DNA of 64,000 nucleotides from Chlamydiales bacterium (GTDB lineage Bacteria; Chlamydiota; Chlamydiia; Chlamydiales; Simkaniaceae). How positions within the stretch are numbered: position 1 is the stretch's first letter; each line of letters starts with the position of its first letter. Both the position numbers and the translations under genes were made by a program. This document shows, piece by piece, positions 52,571 through 61,093 of the stretch. The stretch covers positions 434,001 to 498,000 of the forward strand of contig JACKPR010000002.1 in the NCBI GenBank assembly GCA_024233395.1. The letters are read 5' to 3'. The notes beneath the pieces are model-generated. The model worked only from the letters and a program-made list of their open reading frames with translations, ran no database searches and was not told where the DNA came from.

Positions 52571-53228
52571 TCTTCGATAACCGCTTTTCAAGAGATCGGA
52601 TGACAACTCCTCCAGATGAATGTTGACTCTCGATGGTTTCACTATTCTCTATCGCTATCACTACATGCCCTGGATAGAGAATCAAATCTAAGGGCTTGAT
52701 ATCCTCTAGAGAGACCTCTTTTCCATAAGTCATCATTTCGCTGGTATTACGAGGAGTACAACCCTCTGTTGCTTCATAGAGAATTCCTGAACAGTCAAGT
52801 CCATGAAAAGTCCAGTGTGCTTCTTCAAAAGGAGAAAGTTTCTTTTGAGGAGGATAAAACTTCTTCCACTCAGGAATCCCTTTACTATAATTGCCCCCCC
52901 AAATGTAAGGCAGACCTACATTTTTCTTCATCCTCTCAATAATGACCTCTGGAGAGGGAAGCTGTCTTTCAATTTGGGTCGCATTTTTACAAAAAGTTCC
53001 AAAGCGACTATCCACATATAGTGGAATCGGAGAAGGATAGTTTTCAGTAGTGACTTCAATAATTGTCCCGCCCTTTTTTCCTACTACATGAAAAATCATA
53101 TTGGGTAGAGCGATCATTTCGACAGCACGAACAAGCATTTCATCATCAAATGGGAGTGATTCTCCGTAGACATCAGAAAAATAAGGAGTATTTAGGATGG
53201 GTGTTGGTTTGTCATTAATAAAAAACAT
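52524..53228 (-). CDS. NlpC/P60-family peptidoglycan endopeptidase
   Basis: A cysteine peptidase that cuts the peptide stem of peptidoglycan. A 234-residue protein; the C-terminal NlpC/P60 domain carries catalytic Cys146 (LDCSGILYEA) and His188 (YPGHVVIAIE), with a polar third residue near 202-203 (ESQH). YIWGGNYSKG before it is typical. The N-terminal 100 residues are probably SH3b-like. No signal peptide is seen, in line with a cytosolic recycling role as reported for the chlamydial NlpC enzyme. A GAACCTATCC-type repeat half abuts the start codon. Confidence 0.85.
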   Translation of the reverse strand: MFFINDKPTPILNTPYFSDVYGESLPFDDEMLVRAVEMIALPNMIFHVVGKKGGTIIEVTTENYPSPIPLYVDSRFGTFCKNATQIERQLPSPEVIIERMKKNVGLPYIWGGNYSKGIPEWKKFYPPQKKLSPFEEAHWTFHGLDCSGILYEATEGCTPRNTSEMMTYGKEVSLEDIKPLDLILYPGHVVIAIENSETIESQHSSGGVVIRSLEKRLSKISGPYLLRRFHPAFF

Positions 53229-53248
53229 TTTTAATTCTGGATAGGTTC
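53228..53248. repeat. Half copy of the GAACCTATCC palindrome
   Basis: The sequence TTTAATTCTGGATAGGTTC matches one arm of the perfect palindrome at 2208-2252 with one mismatch. The partner arm is missing. It touches the ATG of the NlpC/P60 gene, so it replaced or forms part of that gene's leader, which has no other ribosome binding site. Confidence 0.55.
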
Positions 53249-53386
53249 ACATTAACTCAAATTCTTCTAAAAGAATGTAAATTGTTTTTTTAAAAAAATC
53301 AATATTTTTAACATTAACTTCACATTTTTAAATCAAATTTATGCTATATTACTCGTGAATATTATCCAAACAATAAGGATTGGAAG

Positions 53387-54289
53387 ATGGATTCTATCAC
53401 AAGCGATACAAATACAGAGACTTACGAGGGGTATTATTTAGATCGAGATAGGTATTACAAACCCAATGATCTTACACCCTCTCAAAAGGAATTGCTTAAG
53501 TCAGCTGCCAATGAAGCTAAAGAAGAAAGGTATGATCGGGTTGTATCTTTACTTACGGAACTCCTTGATTCAATCGAAGCGCCTTCGGGATTTCATAAGC
53601 TTGTTTTTTCAGAAATTTATGAAGGTGAGAATAGCGATTTTATTCATCTTCTTGATATTCTCTTTCAAAAGAGTTGGAATCAATTTCAAACTCTTATCCC
53701 AAAACTAGAAGAACACTTTATTTGCAAATCTGTAGGAAGAAATTATTTCGCAATCACATATGAGCTGGATGAAAGTCGACCCTTTGGATCTACTCATACA
53801 TTGACAAGAGATTTGACAGGCTATAGTTTTCAAGAAGGACTCGAGATCTTAGCAACAATTCCCTATGAAGACCATAACGATGTTCTATTGGATTATCTTG
53901 AATTTGCAAAAGAGCATCATCCTACACATATAGATGCATGCATAGAAGCTGCTTTGAAAAGAGTTGAATTTGAAAATATTAAACTAACCTCATCTAATGA
54001 AGACGCTTTAGTAGAATTCTATTTAGAACGTGCTGAGGAAGAACCCGAAAGAGCGTATGAGTGGATTGGTAAAGCTGAAAAACGACTAGAAAGTTTAACA
54101 CCTGTTTATTACACCTATCATCATTGTGCGCTATATATCGCGCTATTTTATCAAAAGAAACAAGATAGTGCGAATGTAGAGCGAATGGTTGATCTTATTT
54201 ATAAGAATATTAACGGAGTAGAGCATGAAGGACAAAAAAACAACCTTCTAAATCTTTTATCTCACTACCCTGAATTTGTGAGAAATTAA
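53387..54289 (+). CDS. Helical protein of unknown function
   Basis: A 300-residue soluble protein with AAGGA eight bases before the ATG. The sequence is acidic and helical, with pairs of helices of TPR/SEL-like length in the C-terminal half (FYLERAEEEPERAYEWIGKA, then the YYTYHHCALYIALFYQKK region). No signal peptide or membrane segment. It is not recognised as a named family. It is monocistronic and followed by a strong hairpin. Confidence 0.6.
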   Translation: MDSITSDTNTETYEGYYLDRDRYYKPNDLTPSQKELLKSAANEAKEERYDRVVSLLTELLDSIEAPSGFHKLVFSEIYEGENSDFIHLLDILFQKSWNQFQTLIPKLEEHFICKSVGRNYFAITYELDESRPFGSTHTLTRDLTGYSFQEGLEILATIPYEDHNDVLLDYLEFAKEHHPTHIDACIEAALKRVEFENIKLTSSNEDALVEFYLERAEEEPERAYEWIGKAEKRLESLTPVYYTYHHCALYIALFYQKKQDSANVERMVDLIYKNINGVEHEGQKNNLLNLLSHYPEFVRN

Positions 54290-54315
54290 TCCCCTTCATA
54301 TTCACTGCTATTTCT

Positions 54316-54348
54316 AACAGCTCTGAAAATGTACTTTTCAGAGCTGTT
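54316..54348 (+). terminator. Hairpin after the helical protein gene
   Basis: A perfect 14-bp stem (AACAGCTCTGAAAA at 54316-54329 and its complement at 54335-54348) with a five-base loop, 27 bases after the stop codon. The run of U is poor (TCTATAAAAA follows), but position and stability suggest transcription termination. Confidence 0.6.
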
Positions 54349-54441
54349 CTATAAAAAGTACGTGCAAAAAATAGTCTATCACACTACATTCATGTTTTTT
54401 AACCCCAAACTGCTACCTAGAATGGCTGAAGGGGTTTTATA

Positions 54442-54522
54442 TTTTTTCTTAGGATTGGATAAGGGGAAAACTGACATACTTTTAAAAGTAGGTTTTTTCT
54501 CCGATCCAATCCTGAGAAAAAA
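54442..54522. repeat. 81-bp nested hairpin upstream of oppA
   Basis: Nineteen-base arms (54442-54460 and 54504-54522, one mismatch) with TTAGGATTGGAT at the inner end, and a central ACTTTTAAAAGT palindrome. The 54290-54598 interval holds only this and the 54316 hairpin; a 72-codon frame across it is rejected. It could be a short mobile-element relic or a leader structure for the oppA transcript. Confidence 0.6.
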
Positions 54523-54598
54523 GAAAAATTCAAACAGCCACGCCTAGGTATCAATTTGGGGGTTAAGGAATATTTTTCCAGTAGCAACGAGGATGATT

Positions 54599-56206
54599 AT
54601 GAAAGGACTAATAAAAGCAGCTTTTCTCATTCCACTTCTAGCCTTTTTTTTAACAGGTTGTAAGCGAGGTGGAGGGTCTTCATCCCTTTCTTCAAAGGGA
54701 TCAAGCCAACAAATTACCATTAATATCACAGATGATCCTGGTACATTAGATCCTCGAAAAGCTAGAGCATTAACCGATGCAACGCTTATTCGTATGTTTA
54801 TGGATGGGCTCACAAGAGTTGATAAAGATGGGAATAATACCTTAGCTGTTGCGAAAAAAGTGGATATTTCTCCAGATAAAAAAACCTATACCTTTACCCT
54901 TCGCGATTGCAATTGGTCAAATGGAGACACTGTTACCTCTCATGATTTTGCTTATGCTTGGAAGAAGAGCCTTTCTCCTGAATTTAATGCTCCCAATGCA
55001 AACATGCTTTATGTCATAAAAAATGCCAAAGAAGCAAAAACAGGAAAACTTCCATTGAGTTTAGTGGGAATTGAAACTCCTGATGAAAAAACCCTTGTTG
55101 TTACCCTTAATCATCCTACTCCTTATTTTATGGGGCTAATTACCCACCCCATTTTCTTCCCCGTGAATAGTCATGTCGACCGCCTTAATCCTCAATGGGC
55201 CGATAAAGAGACAACTTATGTAGGAAATGGACCTTTTTCTCTAAGTGAATGGAAACACCACAATGTAATAGAAGCCAAAAAGAACCCTCAGTATTGGGAT
55301 CAAAAGGCTGTAAAGCTTTCAAATGTAAAAATGATTATGGTCAATGCAGAAACAGGGTTCAAAATGTTTGATGCAAACGACCTTAGCTGGGATGGTTCGC
55401 CTCTTTCTACGATTCCTGTGGATGCAATCCCCTCTTTAAAAAGTGAAGAAAAACTCTACACTACACCCGTGCTTGCTACACAATGGATTCGTGTGAATGT
55501 TGAAAAAGCTCCTTTTCAAAATAAGAATTTACGAAAAGCTCTTGCTTACGCAATGGATCGTCAAGCAATTGTTGATCATGTCACTCAAGGAAATCAAATT
55601 CCTGCAACAGGAATTGTTCCCACAGCAATGAAGCTCCAACAAAAACCTCTCTTCAACGATCATGATCTTGATGCTGCTCAGATTCATTTTGATCAAGCGT
55701 TAGATGAACTTGATGCAACGGTTGAATCTCTTCCTGTCATCCCTCTCCTTTATGCTTCAGCTGAAAGAAACCATCTTATGGCTCAAGCAATTCAAGACCA
55801 ATGGCTAAAAGCTTTTGGAATTCATGTAGAATTAGAGGCCGTTGAAAAGAAAGTTTTCTTTGATCGCGTCTCGAAAAAAGACTATGTTCTATCAATGGGA
55901 AACTGGTTTGCAGATTTCAATGACCCGATTAATTTCCTTGAAGTCTTCAAAACAAAGAACGTCGGAACAAATAATACAAATTGGGAAAATCCCAGCTATA
56001 CAGAACTTTTAGAGACTTCATACTATTGTCAATCTGATGAAGAACGACGCACTATTCTTGCAAGAAGTGAAGAACTCTTGATTAGCGAAATGCCCGTGAT
56101 CCCTATTTTCCATTACACCCTCCTTTATATCCGAGATCAGGAACTGAAAGATGTTGTTTTAACAACAATGGGAAATATCGACTTTAAATGGGCTCACTTA
56201 GAGTAG
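54599..56206 (+). CDS. oppA: Oligopeptide-binding lipoprotein of an ABC transporter
   Basis: A family 5 solute-binding protein of about 535 residues. Lipoprotein signal with lipobox LTGC (about residue 20) followed by a Gly/Ser-rich tether. The mature part has the conserved ITDDPGTLDPRKARALTDA, YTFTLRDCNWSNGDTVTSHDFAYAW (split by the usual loop), YVGNGPFSLSEWK and an LRKALAYAMDRQAIV segment. It captures peptides in the periplasm for an OppBCDF importer whose other parts are outside the window. GAGG sits 8 bases before the ATG at 54599; an ATG six bases earlier is less well spaced. Confidence 0.93.
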   Translation: MKGLIKAAFLIPLLAFFLTGCKRGGGSSSLSSKGSSQQITINITDDPGTLDPRKARALTDATLIRMFMDGLTRVDKDGNNTLAVAKKVDISPDKKTYTFTLRDCNWSNGDTVTSHDFAYAWKKSLSPEFNAPNANMLYVIKNAKEAKTGKLPLSLVGIETPDEKTLVVTLNHPTPYFMGLITHPIFFPVNSHVDRLNPQWADKETTYVGNGPFSLSEWKHHNVIEAKKNPQYWDQKAVKLSNVKMIMVNAETGFKMFDANDLSWDGSPLSTIPVDAIPSLKSEEKLYTTPVLATQWIRVNVEKAPFQNKNLRKALAYAMDRQAIVDHVTQGNQIPATGIVPTAMKLQQKPLFNDHDLDAAQIHFDQALDELDATVESLPVIPLLYASAERNHLMAQAIQDQWLKAFGIHVELEAVEKKVFFDRVSKKDYVLSMGNWFADFNDPINFLEVFKTKNVGTNNTNWENPSYTELLETSYYCQSDEERRTILARSEELLISEMPVIPIFHYTLLYIRDQELKDVVLTTMGNIDFKWAHLE

Positions 56207-56213
56207 GATAGAA

Positions 56214-56690
56214 ATGAGATTCATTTTTGCCATTTTTCTCTTTGGTGTAACGACCCTCTTTGCAGGATCTGTTCGAATCATGAACGATAGTCCGTTCCCT
56301 TTACAAGCAGAAATCATTGCAAGTGATGGAAGTCATAAAGGGAAATTATCGATTGCACCCCAACAACAAACAACCTGGCAGGATTCTTCTTCAGGAGCAG
56401 CCGTCTGGTCGCAAACACCTTATACCGTTATCTTTACTTGTAAGAACGGAAAACAGTTTGGTGTATTAAGTGGAGTTCAACAAGGAGCAACAGTCACAGC
56501 CCTTTCTTCAAGTGGAGATCGGTATTGTGAACCTCCAAAAAAGAATGAGGATCAAAAACAAAGTTCCCAAAAAGAGGACCAAGCCTCTCCCTTTGCTCCA
56601 TCCTCTCCTTTTGAAAATGAACCTCCAGGTTCTGTAGGACCTGCAGACCCCTCTAGCTCTCCTGGAGATCCTATTTGGGGTCCTCCATGA
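56214..56690 (+). CDS. Small exported protein, paralog A
   Basis: A 158-residue protein with a cleavable signal peptide (MRFIFAIFLFGVTTLFAG). The mature first 90 residues (VRIMNDSPFPLQAEIIA, TTWQDSSSG, YTVIFTCKNGKQFGVLSGV) look like a small beta-sandwich, and the tail from about residue 100 is Pro/Ser/Glu-rich and ends PIWGPP. It shares the beta domain with the next gene, and ATGA overlap couples them. It starts 7 bases after oppA. Not a recognised family; probably a periplasmic or surface protein. Confidence 0.7.
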   Translation: MRFIFAIFLFGVTTLFAGSVRIMNDSPFPLQAEIIASDGSHKGKLSIAPQQQTTWQDSSSGAAVWSQTPYTVIFTCKNGKQFGVLSGVQQGATVTALSSSGDRYCEPPKKNEDQKQSSQKEDQASPFAPSSPFENEPPGSVGPADPSSSPGDPIWGPP

Positions 56691-57067
56691 TGAAGAAAAT
56701 TCTTCCTTTTTTTCTTCTATTTTCTTCTCTTTATGCTGTAACAATAAACATTCACAACGATAGCAACTATTCTTTAAATGCTACAATCTACTCAGGAACA
56801 AATACTGAACTCACTTCTCTTGAAGTGCGACCAGCACACATGGTAAAATGGCAAGATAGTTTTTACGATGCTAAAGATTATACCAAAGGACCTTATCGAA
56901 TTGTTTTTACCTGCCCCAATGGTGATATCTATGGAACCGTTTCAAAAGTTCCACCAAATTCAACTGTTTATGCAAAAAGAGCACGAGGGAAAAAGAAATG
57001 CGGGGGTGATTCGGATGGCAGACCCCATCGGGACTTTGAAAAAAATCAACCTCATTGGAAGTATTAG
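56687..57067 (+). CDS. Small exported protein, paralog B
   Basis: About 126 residues from the ATG that overlaps the previous stop (ATGA). Signal peptide MMKKILPFFLLFSSLYA. The mature part aligns with paralog A: VTINIHNDSNYSLNATI, MVKWQDSFYD, YRIVFTCPNGDIYGTVSKV. The tail is short and basic (RARGKKKCGG) rather than Pro-rich. Tandem duplication after oppA is likely. The 3' end abuts the convergent cyclo-ligase gene with no gap. Confidence 0.7.
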   Translation: MMKKILPFFLLFSSLYAVTINIHNDSNYSLNATIYSGTNTELTSLEVRPAHMVKWQDSFYDAKDYTKGPYRIVFTCPNGDIYGTVSKVPPNSTVYAKRARGKKKCGGDSDGRPHRDFEKNQPHWKY

Positions 57068-57610
57068 CTAAAATAGATAGATATCTGTAAGAGGAACATC
57101 GTGCTTTTCATGAGGAAAAGGTGGTTCTAAGAGTTGTTCTTTAAATCCCACTCCAATCAATGGGCAAGAGAGCTTGGATAAAAACCGATCGTAAAAACCC
57201 TTTCCATATCCTAGACGCCCATGACCACGATCAAATGCTACTCCTGGAACAATTGCAAAATCAATCTTCTCTACAATAACCTCTTTACATAACTTAGGAT
57301 TAGGTTCTAATACGTTCCATTTAGGATGTAAAACCAATTCTTGGTCGAGGTTTTTGACTTGAAAAGGGACAATTTCTGAGCCTGAAACCATTCGAGGAAG
57401 GAGAAGACGCCCTTCTGTGGCTAACTGTTTATTTAAAGGCCAAAGATTAATTTCTTCATCCTTGCTTGCAAATGAAATGATTTGACCAAATCCCGATAAA
57501 AGTTTCAGAAGTTGCTTTGTTGCAGCTAGTGAAGCTTGCAAACGTCTTTCTTCTGAAAGTTCTTCTCTTATCGCAATATATTTCTCCCGTATAGTCGCTT
57601 TAGAGTTCAT
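57068..57610 (-). CDS. ygfA: 5-formyltetrahydrofolate cyclo-ligase
   Basis: Converts 5-formyl-THF to methenyl-THF with ATP, which also feeds the ThyX folate pool. About 180 residues from the ATG at 57610 (MNSKATIREKYIAIREEL); the longer frame lies within the upstream gene. Signature segments are FDRGHGRLGYGKGFYDRFL and IVPGVAF. It overlaps the MORN gene by 11 bp, matching the CT648-CT649 order in C. trachomatis. Confidence 0.9.
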   Translation of the reverse strand: MNSKATIREKYIAIREELSEERRLQASLAATKQLLKLLSGFGQIISFASKDEEINLWPLNKQLATEGRLLLPRMVSGSEIVPFQVKNLDQELVLHPKWNVLEPNPKLCKEVIVEKIDFAIVPGVAFDRGHGRLGYGKGFYDRFLSKLSCPLIGVGFKEQLLEPPFPHEKHDVPLTDIYLF

Positions 57611-59042
57611 CAACCACCCGTCCCTTTTGATAAAGAACACGTTTAAGGAAGTAACCATCTTTATCAAAAAGGGTGGCAGTACCCTCTCCATTTTCTATTG
57701 ATGAAACAGGACGAGATTCTCCCTTCTTCATATAGCTCCCTTTTTGAAGCTGATCTTTTTCATATTCCTCAATAAGCATGAGAGACCCATCTTTATACCA
57801 AGCAGATGCAATCCCATGCTTTTGGTTATTCATCATTTCTCTTTCGCTTTCTAATACTCCATCACTATACCAGCTGCGACTGATCCCATGGATGGTATCT
57901 TCATACCACTCTAGGTAAAGCTTAGGCTTTGGTTCATGATTTCCCAAGGCTGGAAAATAGACCCACTCTTCACCATGTTTCATTCCATCCTTAATATGGA
58001 AGAGCGTCTTTAAATGACCATAGGAGTCGAAAAGCTTAACTTCTCCTTCAGGAATCCCATTTCGATACTCTCTGATCGAATGGAGGGATCCATTGATGTA
58101 AATAGGCTGCTTTCCATTTCCTTTTTCAATTCTTTCGATAATTTTTCCTGAAAAGTCATGATAAGTGGCTTGGATAAGACGATCATCTCGATATTCCTCA
58201 GAATAACTTGGTTGCGTTTGATCTCCTTTATAGGTTGCAATCCCTTCTCTCTTTCCTTTTTTATAGGGTGTTTTTCCAATAACATTGCCCTGCTGATTAT
58301 AATAGATTAACTCTCCATCAATGAGATCATTTTCATAAGGGATGACTTTGCTTACCTGACCATTTGGATGATAATAGTAAGCATTTCCCTGAAGATCTCC
58401 TTTCTCATAATTAATCTCAGCTATAATATTTCCTCTTTCATCCCAAGCACGACTTACACCATCAAAGACCCATCCTAATTGAGCCTCTTCACTCAAGTCT
58501 CCAAGTCCTTCAATCACCCTTACGTCAAGACGCAATATTCCATTGCTATGCCATTCTCGATAAATTCCACAGGCTCTTCCATTCATTACTTCTAAGTATT
58601 GCCAGGGCTCACCATTCTCATGATATGTCGTAAGTTTTGCAGGAGTTTTCCCATTTTCATTACGGACAAACATCCGAACAACTTTATCATAGGGTTGTGG
58701 AGCTAGAAAATTCGTTTTTTCATAAATCGCTAATCGATCTATAGAGCTAATCGTTTCTTTGAAACCATTTCTATCGATAATTTGTATACTTGTCATCCGC
58801 TCTTGATTTGCTTTATTTTGACTTCCGCATCCTGCTAGAAAGACTAAGAATCCAACGGCTAGAATAGATATATACACATTGTGTTTCAAAAGTTGGGAAT
58901 TTGTTAAGGAGACCCTCAAAATTCTTCGTTCGGAACGAGTGACCATTGCCGAGAGGCAAGGCGCGAGTGAGAACAAGAATTTTGAGGATAAGTCGACGCA
59001 GACAAAAACCAATTTTTGAAACATGATGTGTATAACTCTCAT
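57600..59042 (-). CDS. MORN-repeat lipoprotein (CT648-like), N-terminus altered by a palindrome
   Basis: Up to 480 codons, but the likely export signal begins around 58890 (LKHNVYISILAVGFLVFLAGC, lipobox LAGC). The mature part carries about ten MORN_2-type repeats (such as YHENGEPWQYLEV, GIYREWHSNGIL, GNAYYYHPNGQVSKVI), as in YwqK-like proteins. The first 50 codons of the open frame lie entirely in a 164-bp palindromic element at 58871-59034. The true start may therefore be a TTG in the element's inner end (LLKHN) or an upstream ATG supplied by it. It sits in the block CT646-CT649. Confidence 0.8.
   Translation of the reverse strand: MRVIHIMFQKLVFVCVDLSSKFLFSLAPCLSAMVTRSERRILRVSLTNSQLLKHNVYISILAVGFLVFLAGCGSQNKANQERMTSIQIIDRNGFKETISSIDRLAIYEKTNFLAPQPYDKVVRMFVRNENGKTPAKLTTYHENGEPWQYLEVMNGRACGIYREWHSNGILRLDVRVIEGLGDLSEEAQLGWVFDGVSRAWDERGNIIAEINYEKGDLQGNAYYYHPNGQVSKVIPYENDLIDGELIYYNQQGNVIGKTPYKKGKREGIATYKGDQTQPSYSEEYRDDRLIQATYHDFSGKIIERIEKGNGKQPIYINGSLHSIREYRNGIPEGEVKLFDSYGHLKTLFHIKDGMKHGEEWVYFPALGNHEPKPKLYLEWYEDTIHGISRSWYSDGVLESEREMMNNQKHGIASAWYKDGSLMLIEEYEKDQLQKGSYMKKGESRPVSSIENGEGTATLFDKDGYFLKRVLYQKGRVVDEL
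58871..59034. repeat. 164-bp nested palindrome at the start of the MORN gene (type F)
   Basis: Outer arms 58871-58896 and 59009-59034 (26 bases, three mismatches; end TATACACATTGTGTTTC) and inner arms CCTCAAAATTCTT (58914-58926) against 58975-58987. It lies between two genes that are packed tightly in the related block and provides the 5' coding end or leader of the MORN gene. Size and layout match the elements at 5783, 32605 and 61094. Read as a non-autonomous insertion. Confidence 0.7.
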
Positions 59043-59710
59043 TTTAAATACCCTCTTTTTATTAATTGCATTTCTAATAAATATGTTTCCCTTTCTGCAA
59101 GTTTTTTCTTACTTAAATGAAACCCTTTTACAATAAGTTGTGGGCGTCCTTTTGGAGGAACCTCTTTTCCAATCGAAATCCCTTCGACTGCAGATAAAAT
59201 CATTTTTAAATCATTTGTATTAATTTCAATAGGACGACTTTGAGAAAGTTCAACTTCTTCTATTCCATTTTTTACTTCTCGATTCCCCTCAGCAAAGATC
59301 ATTCGATTTCCCCCTCTGGTTAACTTCTCAAGTCTATTTTTTACATTTTCACAAGTTTGAAAAGCTGGATGACTGTAAACAAGTTTAAGAGCTTCCACTT
59401 CAGGTTTTAAAAGAACCATTGATTCCAAAACATGATCAATATAGTAATGATCAACATCTTCATAACGATTCATAAAAGCATTGCGATCTTTTTGCGTTTG
59501 TCTAAAACGTTCCATCCGAATAGCTAATCGATCTACTGTCCCTTCTAATTCTTCAAGATGATCCAGCCGATGGTTTAAATGAATCAACAATAAAACAAAT
59601 GGAATAATAAAAAGGAAATAACATCCTATAATTACACCGTTTTTTTGAAGATTTAATTTTATATCAAAATTAGTTTTGTAGGAAAAAGGCAATTTCATAT
59701 TCATCTTCAT
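59039..59710 (-). CDS. Bitopic membrane protein, GspM/PilN-PilO-like (CT647-like)
   Basis: A 223-residue protein with a short cytosolic N-terminus, one membrane helix (about residues 28-48, GCYFLFIIPFVLLLIH) and a periplasmic coiled-coil plus alpha/beta domain. The topology is that of GspM or PilN/PilO assembly-platform proteins. It overlaps the upstream GspL-like gene by 41 bp, so the two are translationally linked. Sequence similarity is not obvious by eye; the assignment rests on topology and on the partner. Confidence 0.6.
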   Translation of the reverse strand: MKMNMKLPFSYKTNFDIKLNLQKNGVIIGCYFLFIIPFVLLLIHLNHRLDHLEELEGTVDRLAIRMERFRQTQKDRNAFMNRYEDVDHYYIDHVLESMVLLKPEVEALKLVYSHPAFQTCENVKNRLEKLTRGGNRMIFAEGNREVKNGIEEVELSQSRPIEINTNDLKMILSAVEGISIGKEVPPKGRPQLIVKGFHLSKKKLAERETYLLEMQLIKRGYLK

Positions 59711-61085
59711 TACGTTTCCACTCTATTTCTTCTTCCCGATTAACAATATTCTCATCATCAATAATTGCATCATGAAACTCTCGAGCCTTTTTTGCTTCCT
59801 TAGAAGTAAAAGTAAGGCGAACTTTTGGGCGGTATTGATCTTTAGATCTTTGAAGAGAAGGATAGCTTTTTAGATCATAGTCAATCCGCTTGACATCGAT
59901 TCCTTCAAGCTTTGGATGAGAAGAGATAAAGCTAAGAAAGTCTGTTATTAATGGAGGATTTGAAAAAATAAGCTCTCCATTTTTTGGAATCCGTAATCGA
60001 AGATTTAGATCTGTCAAAATTTCTTCGAGCGAATGCCCTTTGGCTCCTCCATTCAACGAGGGAATTTCTTTTTCATAATGGGACACTAAGTTTTCTACTT
60101 TGTTAATAAGTGCTTTTTCTTTTTTATGACAAAAGACCTGCAATCCAATAAATGTTAAAGCAAAAAGAGCTCCTGATAACATTCCTCCATATAACAATCC
60201 CCTTTTAATTGAGGAGTAAGATCTTTTTGAGATAAACGTCTCTTGTCTAAATTGAATACTAGAAGAATCGTTTCTCAAAGCATCGATTGCAAGACCTATC
60301 GAAATTGCATAGGGTCGAACAGTCTCTCCATCAAAACCGCGGTGTCCTTCTATATTAATTGGAGTCAATAAAGACTCTTCTTCTCGCAAAAGGTTTTCGA
60401 CCTCTTTTGTTCTTTCACCACAGAAAAGAACTTTCCGTTTACCATTTTCTTTTTCTTTGTGTGCTAAAAAACAAAAAGCTCGATCAACTTCTCGCTTTAA
60501 TTTAGAAACAACTGTAGCACTATCCCCATCACTCAAATCTTGAGATCCCATATGAAGGGTAATATGGCTTAAAATTTTCCCATCCTGAATAGAAACAAGC
60601 TGTATCTTTTTCATTCCAATATGAAAGACAACTAAATCTTTCTCGTCAGGAGAAACAAAGTTAGCAAAACGGAGGAGAGCCATAGGAATGGCAGAAACCC
60701 ATTCAGGATCGATTCCATTTTCTTGGAAGTGCGTAATATGAAGTTCAAGAGTTTTTTTAGGAACGGTAAAAAAAAGTGCATGTGTTTCTTTTTCTTGAAT
60801 GTCATAGATAGGCTTGATAATCACATCATCTAAAGAATAAGGGATGAGAGCCTCTAATTGAAAAGGAAGTGTTTTATGAAGAGCTTTGATCTTTTTAAGA
60901 GGAGTCTCCAAATGGCGAATCAGCAGATCTTGGCCCTCAATGCCTGTGACAACAAATAAATCTTTTTTGAATTCAGGTGTTTTTGTTTCTTTTTCTAAAC
61001 ACTTAATCACAACCTCCCCATTTACCATTGATAAATAGGCTAGACGAAAAAAAGATTTTTCTTTTTGGACACCGACAATTTCCAT
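59670..61085 (-). CDS. GspL/PilM-like protein (CT646-like)
   Basis: A 471-residue protein. The cytosolic part (residues 1-295) looks like the actin-fold domain of GspL/PilM, with HKTLPFQLEALIPYSLDDV at about 70-88 and LVVFHIGMKKIQLVSIQDG at 151-169. IQFRQETF at 277-284 resembles the conserved segment before the GspL membrane helix. A single helix follows (about 298-318) and then a ferredoxin-like periplasmic domain. In type II secretion, GspL connects the GspE ATPase to GspM. A palindromic element lies just upstream of the start. Confidence 0.65.
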   Translation of the reverse strand: MEIVGVQKEKSFFRLAYLSMVNGEVVIKCLEKETKTPEFKKDLFVVTGIEGQDLLIRHLETPLKKIKALHKTLPFQLEALIPYSLDDVIIKPIYDIQEKETHALFFTVPKKTLELHITHFQENGIDPEWVSAIPMALLRFANFVSPDEKDLVVFHIGMKKIQLVSIQDGKILSHITLHMGSQDLSDGDSATVVSKLKREVDRAFCFLAHKEKENGKRKVLFCGERTKEVENLLREEESLLTPINIEGHRGFDGETVRPYAISIGLAIDALRNDSSSIQFRQETFISKRSYSSIKRGLLYGGMLSGALFALTFIGLQVFCHKKEKALINKVENLVSHYEKEIPSLNGGAKGHSLEEILTDLNLRLRIPKNGELIFSNPPLITDFLSFISSHPKLEGIDVKRIDYDLKSYPSLQRSKDQYRPKVRLTFTSKEAKKAREFHDAIIDDENIVNREEEIEWKRNEDEYEIAFFLQN

Positions 61086-61093
61086 GGACCAAG

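Noticed and set aside
54329..54547. A 72-codon + strand frame starting inside the hairpin after the helical protein gene
   Set aside because: It begins within a terminator-like stem, crosses an 81-bp nested palindrome and has no ribosome binding site, so it is read as non-coding.
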